A stretch of DNA of 64,000 bases, taken from contig NC_079878.1 in NCBI RefSeq assembly GCF_029227915.1, positions 17,672,001 through 17,736,000 of the forward strand, read 5' to 3'. Made by a program: the position numbers and the translations under genes. The notes beneath the pieces were generated by a model, which ran no database searches, was not told where the DNA came from, and worked only from the letters and a program-made list of their open reading frames with translations. The number at the start of each line of letters is the position of its first letter. Position 1 is the first letter of the stretch. Below, piece after piece: positions 27,721 to 39,625 of this stretch. Origin of the DNA: Hydractinia symbiolongicarpus (Eukaryota > Cnidaria > Hydrozoa > Anthoathecata > Hydractiniidae).

Positions 27721-27748
27721 GTCTAGTGTTTTAAACAATACACTAGAC
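27721..27748. terminator. Hairpin between convergent element-B genes
   Basis: GTCTAGTGT and ACACTAGAC flank a 10-nt loop, directly after the stop at 27720 and 3 nt before the end of the opposite gene (27752). Its place is like that of the hairpin at 20365 in A, with an unrelated stem sequence. Confidence 0.65.
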
Positions 27749-27751
27749 TCT

Positions 27752-28911
27752 CTACGATCTCTTACTACCCTTCCTCCCGACGTAAGTCACAACAATACCC
27801 ACATCAGCAGCCATGGCCATGTACAAGTGCTTTGCCGCGAACTCGACGACTCTCGCTGCAACTCTGAAGAAGAACGAAACCACGCTGCCAATAATCCCTG
27901 GTAACGCTGCACCTGCTTTGCCTGCTAGGTACTTCAAAAATCTCCCGAGTTTTTCAAGCTGTTTTTGAACGAAACCCTTGCCACCAGTACTTTCTCCAGT
28001 TGTAGCAGCTCCTCCGCCACCTCCACCTCCAGTAACAGCGAGCATGATGGTTGAAATCAGGAGACCAACAGCCGAGACGATACTCGCTATCGTCAAGCCT
28101 TGTTCCTTGAAGAGAATTTTGAGCTTTTCCACGAGTGACGTGTCATTCCCCGCGATTTTCATCAGAGTGTCTTTAATGCGCTTCATTTGGCTGTGGTTAT
28201 TTGAGGAAATTAAACCGTGCGCTTTTCGTGCTTCTTCCTTCCGATCACGGAGTCCCTCTATCTCTTCTCTGGCCTTCGCGATGTGTTCATTCCAAATGGC
28301 TAGCTGCTCCTCGGATACTCCAGGTGTGACCTTATTGCTCTCGAGCCACTTCGCCTTGGCTTTTGCTTTATCGATCTCACTGTCGTAGAAGACCATCTTG
28401 CCTTTCAAGTGCTTGAGGTTACCCCTTAGCGTTTGAAGCTCGCGGTTTAACCCTTTTCTTTCAGGCTCTGTGATATCCCGGCCAAAGGAAATATCTTCGA
28501 TGAGGCTTTCCGTCTCGTCTAGAACATTCTCGACTAGCGGCAACATTTCGATGTCATCAGCCCTTTCCTCGATATGGTTCAATTCATTCATAGGTTTCTG
28601 GGCCGTTGCCTTACTATCCTTGTTTGGTGTCTAATAGTCATCAAACCCTATCGCTTTCATGCGTGTACTACCCAACAACTTCCGCAGCTGTCCAATAGTT
28701 GGAAAATTACCATCTTACAACGTAAGTACTACTTCCGGTAGTGATCTTTTTCCCGTCTACTACAAGCTGGTCATCCTCTCTTAATCTGAACCTATCATAA
28801 TGTATCGCATCAGGCATAAGCCCAAGCCCATCCCTAAGATTCATGTACAGGCTATCAAACTTTGATTTAAAAAGTAGGGTCTCGGTTGACTCCGTACTCA
28901 ACTCCAATCGC
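27752..28911 (-). pseudogene. Element-B coiled-coil/membrane protein, copy 1 (5' end lost at the duplication junction)
   Basis: 27752-28591 encodes the C-terminal 279 residues: a long Lys/Glu coiled coil, a hydrophobic segment after ILFKEQGLT, a Gly-run linker (GGGGGGG) and Ala/Gly-rich membrane segments ending in VTYVGRKGSKRS. Upstream frames broken by an in-frame TAG (about 28633) and a frameshift near 28708 hold the central motif. The 5' part is cut at 28911, where the copy joins element A end sequence, producing a chimeric 75-codon frame (28707-28934) that is an artefact of the junction. Confidence 0.8.
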
Positions 28912-28966
28912 GGATATGCCCGCTTATTTGACATGATTGCACTAACATCCGCCTTTTCCTATCTCT

Positions 28967-30031
28967 CCTCTACGTGTCTACGACCCAGCAAATTTCCGTG
29001 GCCTTCCCACAGTTCACCAAGTACTCCATTAAAGTTCCCACTAACCTGTTGAACAATCCTGTGAGTGTAAATTGGGAGGGGCAAGCCTTGGACTATTGGA
29101 ACATCCAGGTGAATTTCGCTTGTCATTGCGCGACAACGGCGTTGGGGATCTCTGCCAAGCACATGAGTGGCTCCGTACCCCTCGTTCAATCCATTTTCAA
29201 ATTCACGTGTACTACAACATGAGACGTATTCTCGCGAGAATGAAGATACCTATGCCCTACGAAAGAGGCTTTTCCCAGTACGAGAACCCCTACTCCACCT
29301 CGGATGCGCAAATATGTCGTGAGTACGGTGCGGACCCCAATGCTTTGTACAAGTTCAAAGCTCTGGTATCATTGTTGACAAATGGTAGATGGTGGCCGCA
29401 GGTTAATGGGGATTGGGCCAAGTTTATCATCCCCACTAGCCAGGGTCTGACATCAGAGGGCCTGATGAAGCTTAGCGAGAGTATTCGCGTTTACGTAATC
29501 TTGCTACTAGGATCCCAAGCGAGTGCCAAAGCCTCAATCCTAGGCTCTACCGCCGATAACTTCACGGCTAGACAGATCCTCCTGCAGAAATTCGAGGCCA
29601 TGGTTCAACGTGAGGAAAACGTAGGTCAAGACATCACCGAGCTTCAAAAGGTGCTCCAGTATGCACGGACTCCAGTAAACTTCGCCGTGATGTCCAGCGT
29701 GTACATGCTCCCTTTCAACATGGACCTTCGCATTGGAAAGATTGTGGGGTATAACAAAAACGTTCTAATCACGCCCTCTAACATAGGTGTAGGTGTGGAG
29801 CTAGATCTGAACACCAAAGCCATGGGCCATGCTGTCAAGCATGAGGCATCCTTCACCACACCTCCTAGACAGACTATTAAGTCGAAGAAAACCACACCTC
29901 GCAGTGATATCACGGGGCATGCGTCCGACGCACCCCTTCTCAAGGAAGCTCCCGAGAGACACGAGGATACCAAGGCTACCGTTATCATGGTGGGAGTAGG
30001 ATTGATACTATCGTACATATGGTTTAAGTAA
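28967..30031 (+). pseudogene. Second copy of the 3' part of the membrane-anchored protein
   Basis: Duplicate of 26656-27720, including the one-base frameshift (here near 29204-29211) and the C-terminal transmembrane helix. It has no promoter-proximal part, as it starts at the copied target-site sequence. Confidence 0.85.
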
Positions 30032-30059
30032 GTCTAGTGTTTTAAACAATACACTAGAC
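30032..30059. terminator. Second copy of the convergent-gene hairpin
   Basis: Duplicate of 27721-27748 with the same GTCTAGTGT/ACACTAGAC stem. Confidence 0.65.
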
Positions 30060-30062
30060 TCT

Positions 30063-31374
30063 CTACGATCTCTTACTACCCTTCCTCCCGACGTAAGTCA
30101 CAACAATACCCACATCAGCAGCCATGGCCATGTACAAGTGCTTTGCCGCGAACTCGACGACTCTCGCTGCAACTCTGAAGAAGAACGAAACCACGCTGCC
30201 AATAATCCCTGGTAACGCTGCACCTGCTTTGCCTGCTAGGTACTTCAAAAATCTCCCGAGTTTTTCAAGCTGTTTTTGAACGAAACCCTTGCCACCAGTA
30301 CTTTCTCCAGTTGTAGCAGCTCCTCCGCCACCTCCACCTCCAGTAACAGCGAGCATGATGGTTGAAATCAGGAGACCAACAGCCGAGACGATACTCGCTA
30401 TCGTCAAGCCTTGTTCCTTGAAGAGAATTTTGAGCTTTTCCACGAGTGACGTGTCATTCCCCGCGATTTTCATCAGAGTGTCTTTAATGCGCTTCATTTG
30501 GCTGTGGTTATTTGAGGAAATTAAACCGTGCGCTTTTCGTGCTTCTTCCTTCCGATCACGGAGTCCCTCTATCTCTTCTCTGGCCTTCGCGATGTGTTCA
30601 TTCCAAATGGCTAGCTGCTCCTCGGATACTCCAGGTGTGACCTTATTGCTCTCGAGCCACTTCGCCTTGGCTTTTGCTTTATCGATCTCACTGTCGTAGA
30701 AGACCATCTTGCCTTTCAAGTGCTTGAGGTTACCCCTTAGCGTTTGAAGCTCGCGGTTTAACCCTTTTCTTTCAGGCTCTGTGATATCCCGGCCAAAGGA
30801 AATATCTTCGATGAGGCTTTCCGTCTCGTCTAGAACATTCTCGACTAGCGGCAACATTTCGATGTCATCAGCCCTTTCCTCGATATGGTTCAATTCATTC
30901 ATAGGTTTCTGGGCCGTTGCCTTACTATCCTTGTTTGGTGTCTAATAGTCATCAAACCCTATCGCTTTCATGCGTGTACTACCCAACAACTTCCGCAGCT
31001 GTCCAATAGTTGGAAAATTACCATCTTACAACGTAAGTACTACTTCCGGTAGTGATCTTTTTCCCGTCTACTACAAGCTGGTCATCCTCTCTTAATCTGA
31101 ACCTATCATAATGTATCGCATCAGGCATAAGCCCAAGCCCATCCCTAAGATTCATGTACAGGCTATCAAACTTTGATTTAAAAAGTAGGGTCTCGGTTGA
31201 CTCCGTACTCAACTCCAATCGCCTACGCGCACCTCCCTGCTCTTCTGGTACTATGCTGGTATCAAGCTGAATGCCCTCGGGCCGAAAGATCTCGCTACTG
31301 AACTCCTCAGGCTCGTCCGGAATGTCTCCCTTTGGCGTAAAGTCATCTCCTTCGTATATTGGATTAATCGGCAT
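30063..31374 (-). pseudogene. Element-B coiled-coil/membrane protein, copy 2 with its true 5' end
   Basis: Starts at ATG 31374 (MPINPIYEGDDFTPKG); acidic N-terminus, then an LSTESTETLLFKSKFDSL segment and YDRFRLREDDQLVVDGKK, corresponding to the DLFEIRGGELYYKGD region of A. The frame breaks by a shift near 31019, then an in-frame TAG at about 30944, and continues as the 279-codon frame at 30902-30063. Homologous to 19098-20351 (A) and 49097-50374 (C). Two lesions mark it as dead. Confidence 0.8.
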
Positions 31375-31403
31375 TTATTCAACCCGGAATTGCCTACTAA
31401 TAA

Positions 31404-32021
31404 ATGTACGGAATTAAGCTAAATCCGCATAAGGAATTAGAGACAATGCTTGCCATGAAAGGCAAGAAACAGCGTGTTAAAGTCTCCCACAACCCCAGCA
31501 CGATCAATCAGAACGAAGATTTGTACGTGGACATACCTAATTTGGGTAAAGATGATGTAATTTTCCCAGGTTCTCTTAAACTCCTCTTTGACTTGGAGCT
31601 TACTGGTACAAATACCAAACGCACCATCGTTAGCAATATCGGCAAAGCCCTGGTTCAAAACAATCAGCTTAAACGGTCACGAAGTGCAAAACATCTCGGA
31701 CTACAACATCCTGGCAGTGTAACGGGATCTGTGGCTCCCCAAATTTGAGCGTGAGAACAACCTAATTCTAGAAGGTATCAATCCCAATGATGGTACCATC
31801 AGAGCTCTACAGGTGAAGGCTAGCGACCATGTATGAAATGATGAAGAAAAAGCGATCGTGGCAGCTTACGGCAACACCTTTTGCATCCCTATCGGTAAAA
31901 TGTTCAAATTCACGAGGGATATGCCATTCTATCAAGCAGGCTTACACGACAGGCTGCAGTTTGTAATACAATTTGCACAGCATAGCGACGTAGTTAAAGA
32001 TGCTGGTACGGCAGCATCAGG
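31404..32021 (+). pseudogene. Major capsid protein fragment of element B
   Basis: The ATG at 31404 opens the capsid N-terminus: KVSHNPSTINQNEDLYVDIPNLG and TKRTIVSNIGKALV match the A protein block by block. The frame shifts near 31660, has a TAA and a TGA, and the region FKFTRDMPFYQAGLHDRL (about 31900-31955) is recognised in another frame. At about 32022 capsid sequence ends abruptly against polymerase sequence of opposite orientation, so more than half of the gene is missing. Confidence 0.8.
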
Positions 32022-32023
32022 GT

Positions 32024-33924
32024 CTACCCGCTTGTCGGGTCTTTATCTGCTTGGCGCCGCGCATCCGCAATCTCTTCCGGGAACCACGCAAATGGTTTAC
32101 CCCTTGAATACTTGAGTAGCTGGTAACAGGCCGTGACTACTAACCCACGCTCCAGACACCACTTGAGCAGGTCTGTACATAGCAGGGTCTTCTCCGCTTT
32201 CATCAGCCCCAGGAGCTTCCTAGTGCCGGGGATACGTTTCCGCCCGGTCTTGGTCATATACTCCTGCATGTGCTGAGGTATTTGGCTATCAGGGATCTCC
32301 TTCAACACAAATAACGGGGCCATTTCGCTGAACTTGTCGTACAGCTCGGCAGGCACTTCTATATCAACTTGGGCAAAACCAAAGAACGATCCATCCCGAA
32401 CACCTTGGACCAGAGACTCCAATCCTTGAATGGGGTCTGCCATCTTTATCACCTTCTCCTTCCCACAAGAGAAGTCCTGCAGCAGGGTGCTAGGGTAGAG
32501 CATGTTAGCGTCATAACCTAGTATGGTCTTGCACTTGTGTGGGCTGTCATGGATGTGAGATCTTATGGCTGTCACATTTCGTTCATGATACCTACAGAAG
32601 ACGATAGCGGGGCCACCTACCATGCGTGTTTGCAGAAGATCATAAGCCTCGTTCTTGGTACACTCGTCGCACGCTTTTTTAACCTCTATGCAGGCCTTAC
32701 ACCGGGCTTTGACGCAATTGTCTTGATATTTGTGCGTGCAGGGGTCCCCCGGTGCATAAAACTCTATTTGGGGGTTCAAGCGCAGAGACTTGTTCAAGAC
32801 GTATAGCATCGATATACCTGGTATACCCACGAAGTCTCTCAAAACGTCAATCTCATCTTCATAGTACAGCTTCGACAAAGGGTACCACGTCCGCCAGGTT
32901 GTACTCGGCCAACCAGTCCATCATAGTAACACAACGCTTGGTAATCTTCGGACGAGAGGGTGTGTTTACCGCTAAGGTTGCTATAGAAGACCTCATGATC
33001 GACGGGGCCGATATGATTCAGTTTATATCTCGACAACCACTCGTATGGGAACACGAGCTTTTTGAGGTTGCAATCCAACGACTTGCACCAAGCTTCATAG
33101 CTCATCCCGGGCGCTAGAAAGTTTTTAATGTCTAGGAATTTGAACTTTGAAGTGGTGAGGAACATGTTGTCGTTATCCTTTTTGGTAACTTTGATCTTAT
33201 CATCGTCATCATCCGCAATTCGCTCGACAAAGTACCGCTTGATCAGGTTGATGTCATACTTACCACTGTTAAAACCTATCAACGTCACTTGGTTCACCCA
33301 CTCATTCCAGGCGTCCAGGTATCTGTATGGCAGCATGTCAAAATCGTCGGGCCTTGGGTACACTCTCTCAACTTCTTCAACGATGAGGGCCTGCCTTTTC
33401 TCCAGCTCCTTAACGAACTGTTTAACCAAAATCTTGGGATCGTGGTGCTCGATGAATGTTGGATTTTCGTTGAGACTGTCGTGAACAGCCACACTTACTG
33501 AGATATGCAGGGATAGATATGTTAGATCTGCTGTTTGTCGCTGATTCAATGGTGCTAGGAGGGCCTCAAAGTCGAACACGATGTAGTGGGGGTAGGGTCG
33601 AAATCCTTTCTTGAAGCATCTCTTGATTTTGGCTGGGTTCTCGCACTCCCATGCTGTGACAAGGTTATACCCTGATCCCACTATGAAGTCTTCCTTCCAC
33701 TTAGTTGCAATGTAAAAATTCTTGTCTGCATTGGATCTATTGGGTTGGCAAAGACATCCGTGCCACTTGCAGCCGTCGTATTCGTAGACTGTCTTCGAAA
33801 TTGGCTCATAACTGTCAACTTTATACACCTCGCGCTTTAGATCATCTCGCAGCACTCGTTCACTTCCATGTCCACAGCGCGCGTGATGTATGTGTCTACC
33901 TGTTTGCTCAGCCATCGCTTCCAT
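32024..33924 (-). pseudogene. Family B DNA polymerase fragment, minus strand (second lineage)
   Basis: Frames 33924-32839 and 32878-32024 overlap out of phase, so there is one frameshift near 32850. Blocks: an N-terminal endonuclease-like motif (VYEYDGCKWHGCLC), Exo I FDFEALLAPLN, Exo II IGFNSGKYDINLIKRYF, motif A GYDANMLYPSTL, then PFAWFPEEIADARRQ, just before where motif B would come. Motifs B and C are missing. The exonuclease motifs differ clearly from those of element A (YADFEA, NLSGYDAHLF), so this is a different polymerase lineage. Truncation and frameshift make it inactive. Confidence 0.85.
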
Positions 33925-33926
33925 CT

Positions 33927-35430
33927 TCTATGGCGACTCGTTTATGGTCGAAAGCAGTGCAAAAAGGGTTTAGACACTATCAATCTTGGTATGCTGGACG
34001 GGCACTGTTTTTACATCAAGGATTTAGATGTGCTGACCCAACACTGGGAATGCGAGGTATGTAAACAGAAGTTTAATTACGCCTTTTCAGGAGGTACTTT
34101 CAGAAGGAGTTCAGACCATATCCTCACTACTTGGTATTTGATTTCGAAGCTCTTCTATCACCTTTAAATTACCGACAAACCTCTGATCAGACGTATCTTT
34201 CAAGACATGTCCCGGTAAGTGTTGGTATTGCCGATAGTTTGAATAGCCACCCGACGTTCATTGAGCACGAAAATCTCAGGGTTTGGAGGAGCTGGAAAAG
34301 AGGCATGCCCTCATTGTGAAAGAGGTTGAGAGAATGTACCCGAAGCCCGACGACTTTGACATGCTCTCAAAAGAAACAAGGAGTTGTACGATGAGTGGGT
34401 AAATCAAGTAGCTGTAATAGGGTTTAATTCCGGCAAGTACGACATCAACCTGATCAAGCGGTATTTTGTTGAAGAGATCGCGCGGGGCGATAAGATCAAG
34501 GTGGCGAAAAAGGATAAGGACTACATGTTCCTCACTACCTCAAGATTTAAATTTCTAGATGTTAAAGATTTCCTTGCCCCCGGCCTAAGCTATGACGGTT
34601 GGTGCAAGTCGTTGGAATGTAAGCTCGAAAAGCCCATGTTTTCACGACGAGCCACGAGAAGCTGAACCATGTTGGGCCTGTGGCTCACGAGGACTTTTAT
34701 AGCCGTCTAAGTGGGAAAAACCTATCCGGCGAAGAGCACGAGACATTACGCTTCGATTTTTACAGGCGAGGCTGTGTCACCATGATAGACTGGTTGCGCG
34801 AGTACAACTTAGCCGATGTGGAACCGTTCATTGAAGCCGAGAACAAGACGAGTTTGCAATATTACGATGATGAAATCGATATTTTGAAGGACGCGGTCAG
34901 TGTCGATGCGCTACGTATTGAACATGTCTCTACAGCTGAACCCAAAGCTAGAGCTATACGCTCCGGGAGACCCGTGCAGGCATAGGTGTAAGGAATATAG
35001 CAAGACTTGTAAAGCCTGGAAGGAGGTACGGAAAACATGTAAAAAATGTACGAGGAATGAGGCCTACGACCTTTTGCGGACAGGGATGGTGGGCGGTCCC
35101 GCGATCGTATTCTGTAGATACCACGAACGAGACGTTACGGGTATCAGATCTCACATGTACGGCAAACCCCACAAGTTCAAGACCATTCTAGGGTATGATG
35201 CAAACATGCTGTACCCAAGTACCCTTATGCAGGACTTTCCTTGTGGAAAGGAACAATTGATCAAGGTGGCCACACTGACATCGGCACATAACTTAGAGCT
35301 ACTGGCGCGGGGTGTGATGGATGGATCGTTGTTTGGGTTTACCCAGGTTGATATCGAGGTACTCGAAAATCTGCGCGAAAGGTTTAGTGAAATGGCTCCC
35401 CTGTTTGTCGTCAAGGACAAATCTGATGAT
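33927..35430 (+). pseudogene. Family B DNA polymerase fragment, plus strand, head-to-head with the previous one
   Basis: Same lineage as 32024-33924 but opposite strand and clearly diverged (for example FDFEALLSPLN, GFNSGKYDINLIKRYFVEEI, GYDANMLYPSTLMQDF). It also keeps an upstream part with LDGHCFYIKDLDVL and a CEVCKQKF finger that the other copy lacks. At least four frame changes are needed between 33930 and 35430, where homology stops before motif B. The two heads meet at about 33926, so two elements, or an inverted duplication, were joined here. Confidence 0.8.
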
Positions 35431-36793
35431 CAAAAAATAACATCAAAACATTTAACATGTCTGTATGTTATTTACCCTCGCAAGCCCCTGTCAACTATGT
35501 TTGAAAAATATTTTAATACTGTAAAATCTTTAGGAAAGTTTTAGTAACTATAGGCCAATTCTAAAGATTCTCATGTAAAAAGCAACATACATACAAACCC
35601 TACTCATAATCATAAGTAAACATGACATTTTCATTAGTTTACAGTCTGTAACAGAGCGATCTTAAACATACAATTCTTGTTTCGATCTGTATTGTTTTAT
35701 GTGAAAATCATTTCTATGATTTACTTGAATATTCACAAGTTATTTTGATTGATTTTTTCACCAATTTTGTTGATTATACCAGATATATATCCATTGTTTA
35801 CAGTTTTCCAATATATATTATAAGGATTCAGAACAAATCTTCTGTGTTCTTTAATTGATGGTGATTTTCGTTGTCAGAAGAATATTCATCATAGGTACTA
35901 GGGCGACATCAAAATATCTTATCCTAAAACAAAATTATATACGTTGTATTGCTCAACAAGATGAGAATAAGAAATATTATAAAACAAACTTGGACTATTC
36001 TTAGATTAGGTATTGCTTCATTCTTTTGTTTTTAGCAATTTTATTACAATTAAAAGTAACATGGAAAAGTTAAAGAGATCTTCTCATGTTCTTAAATGTT
36101 TTGAAATGAGCAGTGGGATGTTGTATATAAAATGCACTGTTTAAAAGTTCCCACAAAGTCAAAGTTCTTAGGGACAATCACAATAAAAAAGTATATGCTA
36201 AACGTATAAATTTGGCGGTGGGACGAAGTAGAATCCTTTGACGTTTAAGTATATCTCATACTGTATACATCGATTTCTTAGAGAACAGAAAGTTTTTCAC
36301 TCACACCTTTAGGTTGGTGAGTGTTTCAAAGGCAACTTCGGGAACGAAAAGTTTTTAGATGGCGCGCCGTTTTTACATTTTTGCGCAATGCGCGCTTCTA
36401 TTGCGCCCACAGGTCCAGACCTCCGCACATGTTGGATCTGCCTAAAGTTTGGCTGGTAAGCTCTGCCATTTTGAAACTCATTGCACGTTGTTGAAGTTGG
36501 TTTGGTTTTTATATACTTTGTTGTGGATTTTTGGTATGTGTTAGTCTTTCAACTATGGTTTCAGATTGATTATCACGTCATTTTTAAAACATTTTGATCA
36601 CATCATTTTATCATATTTTATCAGCTTTCGAACAAAAATCATCATTTTTGACTTTGGCTAGCGTTTGAAAATTGACATCATCTGTCTTTTCAAGCTGCTC
36701 CCTCAGCACTGTTCAGCTTTATTCAGCCTTCTATGATAAAGTTTGTCAGCCTTCCATGGTAAACTTTGTAAACAAAATATTTTATGCTCTATT
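35431..36793. other. Host intergenic DNA, no recognised gene
   Basis: AT-rich, frequent stops. A short GC-rich island at about 36355-36430 has no readable frame. The 5' leader of the protease-like gene probably starts in the last part. Confidence 0.5.
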
Positions 36794-37593
36794 ATGGCAA
36801 CTTCCCTATCTGCTGACCCTTCTCCTATCCAAATAAAAACTACATCAGGTTCATTTCATCAAGGTGATCAAAAATTTGGGTCCACTGCAGGTATTCAATG
36901 TATGTGTAACTCATTATTGTCAATATGTTGGTCAGCAATTAAGCGAACATCTTCTTGGAAATCATTTGACCTTGATTATGTTTGGAGTGTGGTGATGATA
37001 ACTTTAAAAATGTTAAAATATACCGGCCTCTCAGTGTTGAAGAATTACCGTCTGTTGTAAACATTGAACAACGGTGTGTAGCTGTAGTGTTAGGGGATAA
37101 GTTCACAGGTTTTTTAGGTGATGTTAGATATTTTGCGCAGCTAAATGCCATGAACTCTGCCTCTGTTGGAAACAGTCTAATTTTTATAGCTGGTGGATAT
37201 AGTGTTTCGATTATTTGGGAAAAAATGTCCATTTATCTATTTGACCCACACAGTAGAGATAGTCATGGAAGTTTCAGCCCCGATGGTTCACCCATATTAC
37301 TGAAATTCAAGTCGCTTTGTGATGTACAAAGTCGTATTAAAAAAAATTATCGACAAAATCTTGCAGACTTTGAGAATTGCCCATTTGAAGTTCAATATGT
37401 TCAAAAGTTGATGACGAAGCCAGGGCAGACATTAAAAAGGCAGTCGATAAGCAACGTGCAAGTTCTAGAAAACAGAAATATATATATATCAAAAAACTTT
37501 TTGCGTAAAGAACAATATAATGAAAAACGACGTGAAATACAGGGAAGAAAAACAAAACAACATAGTTGTTTATATATTTCACATAGTATATAG
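36794..37593 (+). pseudogene. Herpesvirus-tegument-type cysteine protease (C76-like) in a host repeat, one frameshift
   Basis: Frame 1 starts at ATG 36794 and carries SGSFHQGDQKFGSTAGIQCMC, with the likely nucleophile Cys in GIQC. Frame 2 takes over near 36985 and carries LSVEELPSVVNIE, a strand-rich middle and FDPHSRDSHGSFSPDG, where the His and Asp of a Cys-His-Asp triad would lie. From memory, this layout is the ubiquitin-specific protease fold of herpesvirus large tegument proteins, also found in animal mobile elements together with PIF1-like helicases. No helicase is seen here. A one-base loss around TATGTTTGGAG explains the shift. Could be a captured fragment or a degraded mobile-element gene. 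Confidence 0.6.
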
Positions 37594-39429
37594 TTTCATG
37601 TATATATTTATCGTTTATATAATAACATTTATGAGTATCGAGTCTGAACTGTCAGCTCCTTTTCGCTTCAGTTTTTACATTGATTGTTGTGTTAAAAGTG
37701 CTTGTGACTTTTGAGGATTCAAACCTGAAGTACCAGTTTTCAACTCTTTTTGTTACTACTTTTGTTGTGTTACGTTTGCAAGATTTCGAGAAATTTCGAA
37801 CAGGCAAGTTCCTAGTTTTTGTAAATCCTTCCCTTTCATAAGTGATATTTTCGTTGTTGTTTCTTTCATTAAAATTTGTGTACATTCATGTTTACTTCGT
37901 GAATTTTAAGTCGAAGCAAAAGTATTCATTGATTGATAGATTGATAGATTCGCACGCATAATGAACACATGATGGACTTTAGTATCGTTTTTTTTTATTA
38001 CTATTTTTTTCAGTATTCCATTTTTTCGCTCAATCTGTGTTTTTATATTAGTATTATTATACTCGATTTGGGTATTCTTCTGTTATTTATGGTTTTAGTT
38101 TGTCGAAAAACAAAAGAAAATGTTGAAGTTGTTTTTTATTTTGTCTTTTATTTCCATTCAGTCTATTGCCCTCTAAATGCAAGCACTGTTGCTGCCCCCT
38201 TACGATAAAACTCTCACTAAGCTCAGAAAAATCTAAAAAAAATCCTCTTTCAACTGCCAGAATGTCATAGTCTACCCTTAAACCATTTCTCTGCGTTCTC
38301 GTGGTCTACTAAGTCTGATAGCAAACCCTTGTACGAACCGCGCTTCGAATAGAGAACTGGGAATAAAAACATTGAGAGAGCGCCATCACCCATGCCCATA
38401 TGTATACGTTCTTATGCGCTTGCGTCGATCCTTAACATCTTCAGAATTTATAGAAGGAAAATTGACAATAGACCCAGAGGAACGCAGTAAGTCCGGGGCG
38501 ATGAGTAGGCTAGAATGTCAGGGTCAAAAGCGTGTGAGTGTTCAAACCACCCCGGTTTCTTGTTTGAACTTGTAATGTGTACCTGCTTAACAGGGATACA
38601 TGGCCGAGTGCTTATGATTTCAAGGAGTGACAACATTTAAATATTACCTTTTTTGATTTTGATGTTTAGGGGAGTGAAAGGGGATCTGCAGATCTATGAA
38701 CATTTAGCTTGGACTCATGAAAGAGCTGTCTCTTAGTTATCTTACAAGAATGTTTTCTCTCCCAAACAGCAACAAAGACACACAGTTGCATAAACGTCTA
38801 CACAAAGCCTACACGAAGCCTGTGACCTTAAGACGGTAAACAAAAAAACTAACAAAATTCAAACTAATACACATACAGGTAGGTAGCTAGTAATACACTA
38901 TACCAAATTTAACATACACACCAAAACATCTTTTGACCGCCAAGACAGTGTTTACATAAATTGCCTCAGTTATCTCGTTTAGCATTGGGCTTTTATAAAC
39001 AAACAATACATTTGATCGAGGTCAAGTTAAAACTTTTTGTTTTGATAAGAAAAAGATTTTAATCACATGTTTTGTAAGAACATCTGGTGGTTTACCACTT
39101 TTAAGAATAGTTCTTGACAAAAAAGTGCCTAAAATTCAGGAGCAGCTAAAACTAAAATAAGTATTACTTACTTTAAAGCAATGAATTCATTGTCTCTTGC
39201 AGAGGCAGATGAAGGTTTGGTTTGAGACAACAACATGGCACACGTGGCTAAAATATTTCCCTCCAGCATTTCCAATCCTTTCAATATCTGAAAGGGTTTC
39301 CAAATTCAAAACTTCTTCATTTAACTTAGGTAGCATACAATTGCTTTGATATTCTTGACATTTAAAGAGCTCCCTGCAATTGGACCTGACCCAGGTAAAC
39401 CATGTTGAAAAAGAAACATCCACTTGTCC
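37594..39429. other. Host intergenic DNA, no recognised gene
   Basis: AT-rich with many T runs. A moderately GC-richer stretch at 38260-38580 looks like an old repeat but I cannot name it. Short TTGATAGA repeats occur at about 37928-37950. Confidence 0.5.
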
Positions 39430-39625
39430 ATGTAACCATACCCGTGGTCGTTTTAGGCGTTTAAACTTTTTAACCCACGGACGTTTTAGGCGTTTTTTCT
39501 CCACATTCCAGAATTTCATTCATTGGAACTTGAAAACCCGAGGAAATCTTAGGCGTTTTTTCTTCCATCTGTGATTTTCATTCATTCGGAACTTTATAAC
39601 CCGCGGACGTTTTAGGCGAATCGAC
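39430..39625. repeat. Degenerate repeat with CGTTTTAGGCG motif
   Basis: Four units share ACCCxxGGxCGTTTTAGGCG (near 39438, 39473, 39536 and 39598), alternating with TTCATTCATT-type spacers. It is an imperfect tandem repeat in non-coding DNA. Confidence 0.6.

Larger units (their letters stand above)
26601..28911. repeat. 2,311-bp tandem duplication, copy 1
   Basis: The segment 26601-28911 is repeated at 28912-31222 with no difference that I found; the 319- and 279-codon frames are identical. Copy 1 starts inside the right end of element A and ends inside the coiled-coil gene of B. The junction has at most one base of microhomology (C). Perfect identity means a very recent event or an assembly error. 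Confidence 0.9.
28912..31222. repeat. 2,311-bp tandem duplication, copy 2
   Basis: Identical to 26601-28911. Its first 55 bp (28912-28966) are a stray copy of the right end of element A followed by CCTCT, so a solo Polinton terminus now sits inside the repeat. Confidence 0.9.

Noticed and set aside
28707-28934. 75-codon frame starting MSNKRAYPRL
   Set aside because: Its start lies in the copied end of element A; it is a chimera made by the tandem duplication, not a gene.
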